Assembly: GCA_905233655.1 (NCBI GenBank)
Contig: CAJOCS010000002.1
Coordinates: 1-52,694 of the forward strand
Length of the DNA stretch: 52,694 bases
Reading direction: 5' to 3'
From: an uncultured Bacteroidales bacterium
GTDB taxonomy: Bacteria > Bacteroidota > Bacteroidia > Bacteroidales > UBA932
Shown here: positions 1-8,016 of the stretch, one piece after another
How positions within the stretch are numbered: position 1 is the first letter of the stretch
Layout: each line of letters opens with the position of its first letter
Notes under the pieces: generated by a model
The model's database searches: none
Seen by the model: only the letters and a program-made list of their open reading frames with translations
Told to the model about the DNA's origin: nothing
Made by a program: the position numbers and the translations under genes

Positions 1-194
1 GCCCAAGTGCTGGTATTGAGCGTTGTCTTAGTCTCAATAGAAGGAATATTAGCGCGAAGTTCGAAAGGTATAGAGGAAGGGCCGTTATTAACGACTTCCT
101 GATTGGCGAGATCCTGCTCTTTCTGGCAGGATGCGAGTGCAAATATGGATAATGCTGCACCCAAAATTGTTGAATACTTTTTCATTGTCTTCAT
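1..194 (-). CDS. Surface lipoprotein, 3' end outside the window (fimbrillin-like N-terminus)
   Basis: The gene reads leftward from an ATG at 194 and runs off the window edge, leaving 64 residues. It begins MKTMKKYSTILG, followed by a hydrophobic stretch and a lipobox ending ALASC, so the cysteine near residue 23 would be lipidated. After it come a polar region and a segment containing TKTTLN. That pattern (lipobox, then a lysine/threonine-rich strand) is common in Bacteroidales fimbrillin-like and other cell-surface lipoproteins, but the functional domain is not visible. A second in-frame ATG lies at 185. It sits 16 bp downstream of the small gene at 211-357 and is probably co-transcribed with it. 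The lipoprotein call is secure; the fimbrillin link is inference. Confidence 0.7.
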   Translation of the reverse strand, partial: MKTMKKYSTILGAALSIFALASCQKEQDLANQEVVNNGPSSIPFELRANIPSIETKTTLNTSTW

Positions 195-210
195 TCTTGA
201 GTGTTAAACA

Positions 211-357
211 TTATTCCTCATCTTCCCACCAGGATGAATTGCCTGATGTCCACCCATTAGCGCTCATGTTGCCGGAGGTGGTCAAAAATCCTTCCTCGAA
301 TCGTACCACGAGGACATCAGTTGTTGGAGCCTCATAGAGGCTTTTCTTTTTGTTCAT
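211..357 (-). CDS. 48-residue peptide of a type often found ahead of Bacteroidales surface-protein genes
   Basis: A short open frame from ATG 357 to TAA 211 encodes 48 residues. It starts MNKKKSLYEAPTTDVLVVRF, continues with EEGFLTTS and a Gly/Asn/Ser-rich part, and ends in the acidic-aromatic tail WWEDEE. There is no signal peptide and no membrane segment. A basic start, a LYEAP-like turn, an EEGFL/E-x-x-LL stretch and a Trp/acid tail recur in short proteins encoded next to Bacteroidales lipoprotein and adhesin operons; I know of no assigned function. An in-frame ATG at 363 would add two residues. The lipoprotein gene at 1-194 follows 16 bp downstream on the same strand. Coding potential is inferred from composition and position, since the frame is short. 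Confidence 0.6.
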   Translation of the reverse strand: MNKKKSLYEAPTTDVLVVRFEEGFLTTSGNMSANGWTSGNSSWWEDEE

Positions 358-489
358 ATGCATATTGTTTTTAAAGGTTTATTTCCCCTCAGAGGCAGGC
401 CCTCCCGCACCGTCTTAATTTCGACGATGTGGGCGCAAAAACGCACAATAAGAATCAATTATTCCGGGAAGAAATAGTGAAAATTTTGC

Positions 490-497
490 TATATTTG
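490..497 (+). promoter_or_regulatory. -7 box TATATTTG of the lipoprotein gene at 516
   Basis: This is a perfect match to the Bacteroidetes -7 consensus TAnnTTTG. It lies 18 bp before the ATG at 516, so the leader would be about ten bases. No clear -33 TTG is seen at the right distance. Confidence 0.6.
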
Positions 498-515
498 TGG
501 GAAATACGCAGTCTG

Positions 516-938
516 ATGATTATGAAAAAATTATTTATCGCAATTCTTGGCCTCGTGATGTTATTTGGCATCAATGCTTGCAACAAGTCGAATGAAACTG
601 AACCCGAATCAGACCTCGACCTCACGGCGACGGCCTGGGCCGATAACGAGGGCACACTCTCGATAGCATTTCTTATCAACAACGGCATCAGCATGACCAC
701 GTCCAAGGATGGTTACACCTTTGTGCAGGGGACCTGCAGCATTAAAGGCAATACTGTCAAGGCGACATTTACAGACCGCCAGGACGGGATGGACACAGGC
801 GGAATCAAGACGCTCGACACCCCTATAGAAGTGTCATTCACATTCAATCTGTCCAAAGACCAGAAAACGGCCACCATCCCCGGCGGCCTCAGCTTCCTTG
901 GATATAATTCATCCATCAGCCTGAAACGCGTAAGATAG
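516..938 (+). CDS. Small exported lipoprotein of unknown function
   Basis: The protein has about 140 residues. The N-terminus (MIMKKLFIAILG, then a hydrophobic run ending GINAC) is a signal peptide with a lipobox, so the mature protein should be anchored by its cysteine. The rest, about 115 residues, alternates short hydrophobic and polar stretches rich in Thr, Gly and Asp, as expected of a small all-beta barrel or sandwich. Many Bacteroidales lipoproteins of this length have lipocalin-like folds, but I see no diagnostic motif. I chose ATG 516; ATG 522 (MKKLF) is equally good, and the longer frame back to 429 would overrun the promoter. It stands alone, with the GH97 gene 160 bp downstream on the same strand. 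Confidence 0.65.
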   Translation: MIMKKLFIAILGLVMLFGINACNKSNETEPESDLDLTATAWADNEGTLSIAFLINNGISMTTSKDGYTFVQGTCSIKGNTVKATFTDRQDGMDTGGIKTLDTPIEVSFTFNLSKDQKTATIPGGLSFLGYNSSISLKRVR

Positions 939-996
939 GATATTCCCTGTCATCTTTGTAACGCAATTGGATTTAACAATAAAAGGTATAATTTGT

Positions 997-1004
997 TATC
1001 TTTG
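997..1004 (+). promoter_or_regulatory. -7 box TATCTTTG ahead of the GH97 gene
   Basis: A perfect TAnnTTTG box lies 96 bp before the GH97 ATG. It leaves a leader of roughly 90 bases that contains the short in-frame reading frame at 1025-1096. A variant box (TATAATTTG) overlaps just upstream. No well-spaced -33 element is visible. Confidence 0.55.
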
Positions 1005-1024
1005 GGTAAACTGCAAGAATAATC

Positions 1025-1096
1025 ATGAAACGCTTACTTAAGATGACAGCTGCGCTGCTACTTAAGGCTCCTGTTTTCACAAAAGTAGTGAGATAA
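1025..1096 (+). other. Possible 23-codon leader reading frame upstream of GH97
   Basis: ATG 1025 opens a 23-codon frame (MKRLLKMTAALLLKAPVF...) that stops at TAA 1094-1096. The GH97 start codon follows at 1100 in the same frame, one codon after the stop. The peptide is basic and then hydrophobic, like half a signal sequence. It could be a translated leader, a decayed former N-terminus, or chance. GH97 has a complete signal peptide of its own, so its start at 1100 does not depend on this frame. Confidence 0.25.
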
Positions 1097-1099
1097 GAG

Positions 1100-3031
1100 A
1101 TGAAATTCCTGTTGCTACTCGTCACGGCCGCCGTATATACGCTAAGCTCTCCCGACGGTTCCCTGGAGCTCAGTGTGAGCACCGGAGATGAAATCACTTA
1201 CAGCCTCTCGAAGGACGGCACATGCGTGCTGGGCCCCTCACAGATAGCTCTCACGCTCACCGACGGCACCGCCCTCGGCGGCAAAGTGCGGAAAGTCCGC
1301 CGCGGCGAAACCGACCGCACCGTCGAGGCATTCGTATACAAAAGCGCCAGCGTTCGCGACCACTACAATTGGCTCACCCTCTCGTTCAGGAATTTCAATC
1401 TTGAATTCCGCCTCTACGACGAAGGTGCGGCCTACAGGATAGTCCCCACCCTGAAGAAAGCTTTCGACATAGAGCAGGAAACCGCCCAGTTCGTCTTCCC
1501 TGAAGATTTTCAGGCATGGCTGCCTTATATAGGGAAAAGCCAGAACTTCGGGACTTCGTTCGAATCAAGGTATACATTTAGCCAGCTGAGCGGCTGGGAC
1601 GCGACGAAACTGGCCTTCCTTCCCGTACTGGTGGACGAAGGCGAATGCAAGGTTCTTCTCACGGAGTCCGGACTTACCAACTATCCGGGCATGTTCCTCG
1701 ACAATCCCGGCGGAGCCACAACTCTTCAGGGAGTGTTCGCTCCAAGGCCGAAAATTAGGGAACAGGGCGGGCACAACATGCTGGAAATGGTTGTGAGAGA
1801 GCGCGAAAGCTTTATCGCAAGCTTCTCTTCGGCGGAGCCCCTTCCCTGGCGCATAGCCCTGGTCTCGAAAGATGACGGAGAGCTTCTCGAAAGCGATATG
1901 CCATGGCTGCTGGGAGCCGACCCGTCAGGTGATTTCTCCTGGGTGAAGCCGGGGAAAGTGGCCTGGGACTGGTGGAACGACTGGAACATATACAATGTCC
2001 CTTTCCGTGCCGGAATCAACAACGACACATATAAGTATTACATCGATTTCGCATCGGCAAACGGGATCGAATACGTCATCCTGGACGAAGGGTGGGCAGT
2101 CAATCTTCAGGCCGATCTCTTCCAGGTTGTACCCGAAATCGACCTTCAGGGACTGGTGGACTACGGAGCCGCAAAGAACGTTGGTATCATCCTCTGGGCC
2201 GGATACTGGGCTTTCGACAGGGACATGGAACACGTGTGCCGGCACTACTCCGCCATGGGCATAAAAGGCTTCAAGGTGGACTTTATGAACGCCGACGACC
2301 AGATGATGGTGAACTTCTATACGCGCGCCGCCGAGACAGCCGCACGCTATGGCCTGCTGCTGGATTTCCACGGCGCATTCAAGCCTGCGGGACTGCAGAG
2401 GACCTGGCCCAACGTGATTAACTTCGAGGGCGTTTACGGCCTCGAGAACATGAAATGGGATGCCCGCGGCGACCAGGTCACCTACGACGTAACCGTCCCC
2501 TTCATCCGCAACGTCGCCGGGCCGATGGATTACACCCAGGGCGCAATGCGCAATGCCAGCCGTAGTAACTACAGGGCGGTGTACAACGAGCCTATGAGCC
2601 AGGGAACCCGCTGCCGCCAGCTGGCGGAATACGTCGTTTTCTTCGCTCCGCTCACAATGCTCTGCGACTCCCCTTCCAACTATATGGCCGAGCCGGAATG
2701 CACCTCCTTCATCGCCGGCATCCCCACGGTATGGGACGAGACCGTGGCTTTGGAAAACTGCACCGGGGTATATGCCAGCGTTGCACGCCGCAGCGGCGAT
2801 GTCTGGTATGTAGGCGCAATGACCGACTGGGATGAACGTTCCCTGGAGCTGGACTTTTCCTTCCTCGGAGAGGGGCAGTGGAGAATGGAAGTGTTCCGTG
2901 ACGGGCCGAACGCCGCCAAAGCGGCGAGAGACTTCGAGCACATTTTCGAAGCCGTCCCCGCTTCACGCAAAATAACCGCCCCCCTTGCTCCGGGAGGCGG
3001 CTACACTGCACGTATTATCAGAATTGACTAG
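1100..3031 (+). CDS. Glycoside hydrolase family 97 (alpha-galactosidase/alpha-glucosidase type), exported
   Basis: The 643-residue protein starts with a signal peptide (MKFLLLLVTAAVYTLS). A beta-sandwich N-terminal domain (about 25-270), a TIM-barrel catalytic domain (about 270-550) and a C-terminal beta domain follow, the usual GH97 layout. GH97 splits into an inverting branch (SusB, glutamate base) and a retaining branch with an aspartate nucleophile after a GxKGxKVDF strand. Here the strand reads KGFKVDFMNADDQ, giving Asp394, with Glu443 and Glu449 in FEGVYGLEN as candidates for the other catalytic residue. This favours the retaining, alpha-galactosidase-like branch. It probably acts in the periplasm on oligosaccharides. 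No SusC/D pair is in view. The gene converges on lspA with a 4-bp overlap of stop regions. Confidence 0.88.
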   Translation: MKFLLLLVTAAVYTLSSPDGSLELSVSTGDEITYSLSKDGTCVLGPSQIALTLTDGTALGGKVRKVRRGETDRTVEAFVYKSASVRDHYNWLTLSFRNFNLEFRLYDEGAAYRIVPTLKKAFDIEQETAQFVFPEDFQAWLPYIGKSQNFGTSFESRYTFSQLSGWDATKLAFLPVLVDEGECKVLLTESGLTNYPGMFLDNPGGATTLQGVFAPRPKIREQGGHNMLEMVVRERESFIASFSSAEPLPWRIALVSKDDGELLESDMPWLLGADPSGDFSWVKPGKVAWDWWNDWNIYNVPFRAGINNDTYKYYIDFASANGIEYVILDEGWAVNLQADLFQVVPEIDLQGLVDYGAAKNVGIILWAGYWAFDRDMEHVCRHYSAMGIKGFKVDFMNADDQMMVNFYTRAAETAARYGLLLDFHGAFKPAGLQRTWPNVINFEGVYGLENMKWDARGDQVTYDVTVPFIRNVAGPMDYTQGAMRNASRSNYRAVYNEPMSQGTRCRQLAEYVVFFAPLTMLCDSPSNYMAEPECTSFIAGIPTVWDETVALENCTGVYASVARRSGDVWYVGAMTDWDERSLELDFSFLGEGQWRMEVFRDGPNAAKAARDFEHIFEAVPASRKITAPLAPGGGYTARIIRID

Positions 3032-3630
3032 AGCTCTTCCTTCGCGAAGAACTTCCAGTGGAAGAGAATCAGATAAATGGCGCCGACGGTTACGCAACTG
3101 TCGGCAAAGTTGAACACGGGCTCGAAGAAGATGTCCCCGCCCATAAGCGGCACCCAGTCCGGCCATACCCAGAGGGGAAAATAGAACATGTCCACGACCT
3201 TGCCCTGCATGAACGGGGCGTAGTGGCCCAGGGAGGCGACGGCGGCGGGAGTGGACTCGCTGAAGATGAGACCGTAGAAGAGGCAGTCAATAATATTGCC
3301 AAGCGCACCGGCGGTGATGAGTGTGAGGCCCACCACTACCCCCGTGGGAACAGGTTTCTCCCGCTTCAGAAGCTTGGAAATCCACCAGCAGAGCAAGCCG
3401 AACAGGCCCAGACGGAAAAGAGTGAGGAGATACTTCCCCACAACTCCGCCCCAGGAAAGCCCGAAGGCCATGCCCTTGTTTTCCACAAACAGAATCTGGA
3501 ACCAGTTGCCGAACACGGAGATGTGCTCCCCCAGCGACATATTGGTCTTGACCAGGATTTTTATCACCTGGTCAATCACCACCAGCACTGCACCAAGGAC
3601 AAGCAGTTTTTGTCCTTTAGTGAGTTTCAT
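3028..3630 (-). CDS. lspA: Lipoprotein signal peptidase (signal peptidase II)
   Basis: The product is an inner-membrane aspartyl protease that cuts prolipoprotein signal peptides just before the lipidated cysteine. Its 200 residues carry four hydrophobic segments and both catalytic-Asp motifs: GNIIDCLFYG near residue 113 and FNFADSCVTVG near residue 175. There is a short loop insertion between them, common in Bacteroidota LspA. The start codon overlaps the stop of the DksA-like gene by 4 bp (ATGA arrangement), so translation is probably coupled. It is the last gene of ileS-dksA-lspA, a gene order seen widely in Bacteroidota. The lipoproteins encoded in this window are typical substrates, and lnt at 38225 acts later in the same pathway. 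Confidence 0.97.
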   Translation of the reverse strand: MKLTKGQKLLVLGAVLVVIDQVIKILVKTNMSLGEHISVFGNWFQILFVENKGMAFGLSWGGVVGKYLLTLFRLGLFGLLCWWISKLLKREKPVPTGVVVGLTLITAGALGNIIDCLFYGLIFSESTPAAVASLGHYAPFMQGKVVDMFYFPLWVWPDWVPLMGGDIFFEPVFNFADSCVTVGAIYLILFHWKFFAKEEL

Positions 3631-4028
3631 TTGCGGCCGGTCTTTTCGAGAATGGCTTTACCTTCGATGGTAGTGGTGGCGTGGGGAACCAGACGGAGCC
3701 TCTCCTTGGGGATGAGCTTTCCGGTTACACGGCACACACCGTAGGTCTTGTTCTCGATGCGGACGAGAGCCGCCTCAAGATTCTGGATGAATTTGTACTG
3801 ACGCTGTGCAAGTGCACCGGCCTCCTCTTTGGAGAGCTGGAATGCACCGTCGTCCTCCACGGTCTTGAATGTGGGAGCGGTATCCAGGATATCGTTTCCA
3901 CCTGCGTGGGTAACGACTTCACGGAGAGTTGCGTACTCGGCACGTGCCTTCTCCAGCATTTCTACGATAATGGCGCGGAACTCTTCAAGTTCTTCGTCAG
4001 AGTAACGTGTCTTGGTATTCTCTTCCAT
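3627..4028 (-). CDS. DksA/TraR-family regulator lacking the zinc-finger cysteines
   Basis: DksA-type proteins enter the RNA polymerase secondary channel with a coiled coil and modulate initiation with ppGpp. This 133-residue protein has two long charged helices (about 8-40 and 60-92) around a loop containing LDTA (Asp49, Ala51), which resembles the DxA tip of E. coli DksA. The C-terminal part begins like the family zinc finger (YGVCRVTGKLIPKERL), but Cys99 is the only cysteine in the protein, so a four-cysteine zinc site cannot form. The same loss is typical of Bacteroidota homologues. It sits between ileS (14-bp gap) and lspA (4-bp overlap), apparently in one transcript. Binding to RNA polymerase is inferred from the family. 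Confidence 0.85.
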   Translation of the reverse strand: MEENTKTRYSDEELEEFRAIIVEMLEKARAEYATLREVVTHAGGNDILDTAPTFKTVEDDGAFQLSKEEAGALAQRQYKFIQNLEAALVRIENKTYGVCRVTGKLIPKERLRLVPHATTTIEGKAILEKTGRK

Positions 4029-4042
4029 AACTATGCGGTAAT

Positions 4043-7000
4043 TTAACGTTTTACATAAATCTTAACTTCCTCTCCGTTCCATTCCACGCTCACGGCTCCA
4101 TCCACGGCTTCATTAAGCGGACGGCATCCCAGGCTGCGGGAAAGCGTCTGGGCCGATACGTAGCCGGAGTGGACGGCAAGAGAGGCCTTTATATCTTCGG
4201 CATCGGCATAGATAACTGTGTCGATGCGGTCTGTTACTGCGAATCCGGTGTCTTTGCGGAGGTTCTGGATGCGGCTCACAAGCTCGCGGGCCGTGCCTTC
4301 GTTGCGAAGCTCGGGAGTGAGCTCCACGTCGAGTGCGACGGTTAGGGAACCCTCGGATGCCACAATCCAGCCGGGCATGTCCTCGGAGGAAATCTGGTAG
4401 TCCTCCGGAGTGAGGGAAACCTCGCCGCCGGGCAGGCCGAGGGTATAGTTTCCGGCCGCCTGGATGGCTGCGATGGTCTCCTGGTCCAGAGAAGCTATTG
4501 CGGCTGCAATCTCCTTCATCCTGGCACCGTATGTTTTGCCCAAAGTACGGAAATTGGGCTTGATCTTCAGAGTGAGAAGGGATGTCGTATCCTCCACGAA
4601 TGACATCTCCTTGACGTTGATTTCCCCGAGGATGAGCTGTTTCACCAGGGAGAGCTGCTCACGGATGCGGTTGTCGATAACCGGAATGAGCACCCTGGCG
4701 AGCGGCTGGCGCACGGGGATGTGAACGCCCTTGCGAAGGCCAAGGACCAGCGAAGTGGCGGTCTGTGCGAGGGCCATCCTTTCCTCCAGCGAGCTGTCTA
4801 TAAGGCCTTCCGAAGCCTTGGGCATAAGCGTGAAATGCACGCTCTCGGCTCCGGGCACGAGGTCGCAGTAGAGCTGGTCGCTGTAGAATGGAGCGATGGG
4901 GGCGCTGAGCATAGCCACGTCCACCAAAGCCTCATGGAGAGTCTGATAGGCGGCCATCTTGTCGGCACTCATATCTCCGGCCCAGTAACGCTTGCGGTTC
5001 AGCCTTACGTACCAGTTGGAGAGGTGGTCGCAGACGAAGTCCTGAATCAGGCGTCCGGCGGTGGTGAGGTCGTAATCCTCGTATGCGGCGGTGACGTCGC
5101 GGATGAGGGAATTCAGCTTGGAAATGATCCAGCGGTCGATTTCCGGCCTTTCGGCATAAGGAACGGCCGGGGCCGACGGATCGAAACCGTCGATATTTGC
5201 GTAAAGCGCAAAGAACGAATAGGTGTTGTAAAGGGTGCCGAAGAATTTGCGGCGCACCTCATCCACACCGTTTTCGTCGAATTTCAGGTTGTCCCAGGGC
5301 TGGGCGTTGGTGAGCATGTACCAGCGGAGGGCGTCGGCCCCGTAAGTGTCGAGGGCCTTGAACGGATCCACGGCGTTGCCGAGCCTCTTGGACATCTTGT
5401 TGCCGTTTTTGTCCAGCACCAGGCCATTGGAAATCACACGCTTGAAAGCGGGGGTACCGCTTATCATGGTGTGGATGGCGTGAAGGGTATAGAACCAGCC
5501 GCGGGTCTGGTCAACGCCCTCGGCGATGAAGTCGGCCGTTGCGCCGAAATCAGGGCTGCCAAGGCCTCGCAGGCCTTCCTGAGCATAAGGCATGGCGCCG
5601 GAATCGAACCACACGTCGATGAGGTCCGTTTCCCTCGCCATCTTCTTTCCGGATGCCGACACGAGGAAAATCCCGTCCACATAAGGACGGTGAAGGTCTA
5701 TCTTCTCATAGTTTTCGAGGCTCATGTCCTCCGGATTGAAGCCCTTGTCCTTCAGAGGATTGCTCTTCATAATTCCGGCGGCCACGGCCTTCTCGATTTC
5801 ACCATAAAGCTCTTTCACCGAGCCGATGCACTTCTCTTCCCTGCCGTCTTCCGTGCGCCAGATGGGCAGCGGAGTGCCCCAATAGCGGCTGCGGCTGAGG
5901 TTCCAGTCCTGGATGTTCTCAAGCCACTGCCCGAAACGGCCGGTGCCGGTGGAAGCGGGCTTCCAGAGAATCTCCTTATTCAGGGCAACCATCTCGTCCT
6001 TCACGGCCGATGCCTTGATGAACCAGCTGTCCAGCGGGTAATAAAGGACCGGAAGGTCTGTACGCCAGCTGTGAGGATAGCTGTGGACATGCTTCTGGAC
6101 GCGGAATGCACGTCCGTCGGCCTTCATCATTACGCAGAGGTCTATATCCAGGGTGCCTTCTTCCTCTTCATGTTCGAAATACTGCCTGTAACCGGCTTTC
6201 ACATAGCGGCCGGAGTATTCGGCATAGGAAGGATCCACCGTGGCGGCGAAGGCGGGATCCATGTCCTCGAGACGCATGAAACGTCCCTGGCGGTCTACCT
6301 GGGCCTGGGGATTGCCGTCCTTGTCTACAGGCATGATTGCGCCGATTCCGGCGGCGGCTGCAACCCTCTTGTCGTCGGCGCCGAAGGTGGGTGCGATATG
6401 TACGATACCGGTACCGTCGCTGGTGGTGACGTAATCACCGGAAATCACGCGGAATGCGTCTCCGTCCGGACGGAACCACGGAATGAGCTGATGATAGCGG
6501 ATGCCCACGAGCTCGCTGCCCTTGAATACTCCCGGAAGGACCTTGTAAGGTACGAGTTTGTCGCCCTTGACGTAGCTCTCGAGAGGAAGCTCTGCGGCCT
6601 TGGGATTGAACCATGCGCCCAGAAGCTCCTTGGCAAGCACATACACTGCGGGTTCTCCGCTGTAAGGGTTGAACGAGAGCACGCGGATGTATTCAATGTC
6701 CGGGCCCACGCACAGCGCAGTGTTTGAAGGAAGGGTCCAGGGAGTGGTGGTCCATGCAAGGAAGAAAAGCGGGAAGGTTTCCGTGCCGAAAAGCGGCTGG
6801 GAGGCGCCATCCTTGATGAGCTCGAACTGGACGGTTGCCGTGGTGTCGGTAACGTCCTTGTAGCAGCCGGGCTGGTTGAGTTCGTGGGAACTGAGGCCGG
6901 TGCCGTCGGTGGGAGAATAAGGCTGGATGGTGTACCCCTTGTACAGGAGGCCCTTGTCGTACATCTTCTTCAGAAGGTACCAGAGGGTCTCGATGTAGCG

Positions 7001-7459
7001 GTTGTCATAGGTGATGTAGGGGGCGTCCATATCCACCCAGTAACCCACCCTTTCGGTGAGGTTCACCCACTCACGGGTATATTTCATGACCTCGGTGCGG
7101 CAGGTGGCGTTATACTCTTCCACACTTACCTTTGTGCCGATGTCGGCCTTGGTGATTCCGAGTTTTTTCTCGACGCCGAGTTCCACCGGAAGTCCGTGGG
7201 TGTCCCAGCCTGCACGGCGGCGCACCTGGTATCCGGTCTGGGTCTTGTAGCGGCACACGGCGTCCTTGATGGAACGGGCCATCACATGGTGGATACCGGG
7301 CATGCCGTTGGCAGACGGCGGGCCTTCAAAGAATATGAACGCCGGAGCACCCTCGCGAAGTTCAGTGGACTTCTCGAAGGCATGCATCGTTTTCCACCTC
7401 TCAAGCACGCTGTGGCCGGTTTCCGTAAGATTCAGTGTCTTATATTCTTTGAATGTCAT
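4043..7459 (-). CDS. ileS: Isoleucyl-tRNA synthetase
   Basis: This class I aminoacyl-tRNA synthetase charges tRNA-Ile and edits Val-tRNA-Ile. Its 1138 residues fit the long bacterial/eukaryote-like type. The HIGH signature appears as GIHHV within GPPSANGMPGIHHVMAR near residue 55, and the KMSKS loop as NKMSKRLGN near residue 690. Between them lies the CP1 editing domain, with TTPWTLPSN and a GTGIVHIAP-type motif; an anticodon-binding domain and a C-terminal extension follow. It is the first gene of ileS-dksA-lspA. The start at 7459 is followed directly by MTFKEYKTLNL. Its promoter region is shared with the divergent cvpA-like gene, and no T-box leader is present (the leader is about 30 bases). 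Confidence 0.98.
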   Translation of the reverse strand: MTFKEYKTLNLTETGHSVLERWKTMHAFEKSTELREGAPAFIFFEGPPSANGMPGIHHVMARSIKDAVCRYKTQTGYQVRRRAGWDTHGLPVELGVEKKLGITKADIGTKVSVEEYNATCRTEVMKYTREWVNLTERVGYWVDMDAPYITYDNRYIETLWYLLKKMYDKGLLYKGYTIQPYSPTDGTGLSSHELNQPGCYKDVTDTTATVQFELIKDGASQPLFGTETFPLFFLAWTTTPWTLPSNTALCVGPDIEYIRVLSFNPYSGEPAVYVLAKELLGAWFNPKAAELPLESYVKGDKLVPYKVLPGVFKGSELVGIRYHQLIPWFRPDGDAFRVISGDYVTTSDGTGIVHIAPTFGADDKRVAAAAGIGAIMPVDKDGNPQAQVDRQGRFMRLEDMDPAFAATVDPSYAEYSGRYVKAGYRQYFEHEEEEGTLDIDLCVMMKADGRAFRVQKHVHSYPHSWRTDLPVLYYPLDSWFIKASAVKDEMVALNKEILWKPASTGTGRFGQWLENIQDWNLSRSRYWGTPLPIWRTEDGREEKCIGSVKELYGEIEKAVAAGIMKSNPLKDKGFNPEDMSLENYEKIDLHRPYVDGIFLVSASGKKMARETDLIDVWFDSGAMPYAQEGLRGLGSPDFGATADFIAEGVDQTRGWFYTLHAIHTMISGTPAFKRVISNGLVLDKNGNKMSKRLGNAVDPFKALDTYGADALRWYMLTNAQPWDNLKFDENGVDEVRRKFFGTLYNTYSFFALYANIDGFDPSAPAVPYAERPEIDRWIISKLNSLIRDVTAAYEDYDLTTAGRLIQDFVCDHLSNWYVRLNRKRYWAGDMSADKMAAYQTLHEALVDVAMLSAPIAPFYSDQLYCDLVPGAESVHFTLMPKASEGLIDSSLEERMALAQTATSLVLGLRKGVHIPVRQPLARVLIPVIDNRIREQLSLVKQLILGEINVKEMSFVEDTTSLLTLKIKPNFRTLGKTYGARMKEIAAAIASLDQETIAAIQAAGNYTLGLPGGEVSLTPEDYQISSEDMPGWIVASEGSLTVALDVELTPELRNEGTARELVSRIQNLRKDTGFAVTDRIDTVIYADAEDIKASLAVHSGYVSAQTLSRSLGCRPLNEAVDGAVSVEWNGEEVKIYVKR

Positions 7460-7478
7460 GATTTTTTCTCTAATTTTG
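7448..7478 (+). promoter_or_regulatory. Promoter of the cvpA-tsaB pair (-33 TTTG, -7 TAATTTTG)
   Basis: TTTG at 7448-7451 and TAATTTTG at 7471-7478 are separated by 19 bp, the standard Bacteroidetes spacing. The -33 side lies across the start codon of the divergent ileS gene. The leader to ATG 7522 is about 38 bases. Confidence 0.65.
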
Positions 7479-7495
7479 CACCGTCTTTAAGACTG

Positions 7496-7503
7496 CAAAG
7501 ATA
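7496..7503 (-). promoter_or_regulatory. -7 box TATCTTTG of ileS
   Basis: A perfect TAnnTTTG box on the minus strand lies 36 bp before the ileS ATG at 7459. It is followed by a leader of about 30 bases with no obvious structure. The -33 element is not clear. Confidence 0.6.
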
Positions 7504-7521
7504 AGCATTTTTAATGGAATA

Positions 7522-8016
7522 ATGAACACTCTCGACATAGTCATAATCCTGCTTGCCCTGCCGGGTGCGATACACGGCTTCCGGAAGGGTATTCTCGAGC
7601 AGGTAATATCCCTGATAGGGCTTGTCCTGAGCGTATTTCTAGCATTCCAGTTCTCAAAGCTTCTAAGCCGGTGGCTCCAGCCTTTCCTCGCCGTAAACGA
7701 GAGCGTACTCAACGTGATCGCCTTCATAGTCATCCTCATCGGCGTATGCGTGGGTGCGTTTTTGCTGGGGCGTCTTCTCACCAAGGTCGCGGAGATGGCA
7801 ATGCTCAGCACGGCCAACAAGATTCTGGGGGCGCTGGTGTCGCTCCTGGTCTCGGCCCTTATAATGGGGGTTTTCGTGATAGCCTTCGACACCCTGAACA
7901 TAAAGTTCTCCCTGGTGAACGAGGCCTGGCTCGACCGCTCCGTCCTATATGGACCCCTTAAAGACTTTTCCTACTTTGTGTTCCCCTATCTCAAACAATT
8001 GTTGTTCAAAGGATAA
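7522..8016 (+). CDS. CvpA-family inner-membrane protein
   Basis: The 164-residue protein has four predicted membrane helices (about 4-20, 28-48, 62-84 and 100-124). The first carries the family pattern LDIVIILLALPGAIHGFRKG with its conserved glycine and arginine. CvpA proteins are linked to colicin V production and envelope stress in enterobacteria; their molecular activity is unknown. Its stop codon TAA shares its last base with the ATG of tsaB, so the two are translationally coupled. It is transcribed divergently from ileS. The family assignment is good; no function is claimed. Confidence 0.85.
   Translation: MNTLDIVIILLALPGAIHGFRKGILEQVISLIGLVLSVFLAFQFSKLLSRWLQPFLAVNESVLNVIAFIVILIGVCVGAFLLGRLLTKVAEMAMLSTANKILGALVSLLVSALIMGVFVIAFDTLNIKFSLVNEAWLDRSVLYGPLKDFSYFVFPYLKQLLFKG

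Noticed and set aside
4721..6727. 668-codon open frame opposite ileS
   Set aside because: It is a shadow of ileS caused by the GC-rich third positions, with no domain; similar long antisense frames occur opposite GH97, the phosphorylase fusion and glgB.
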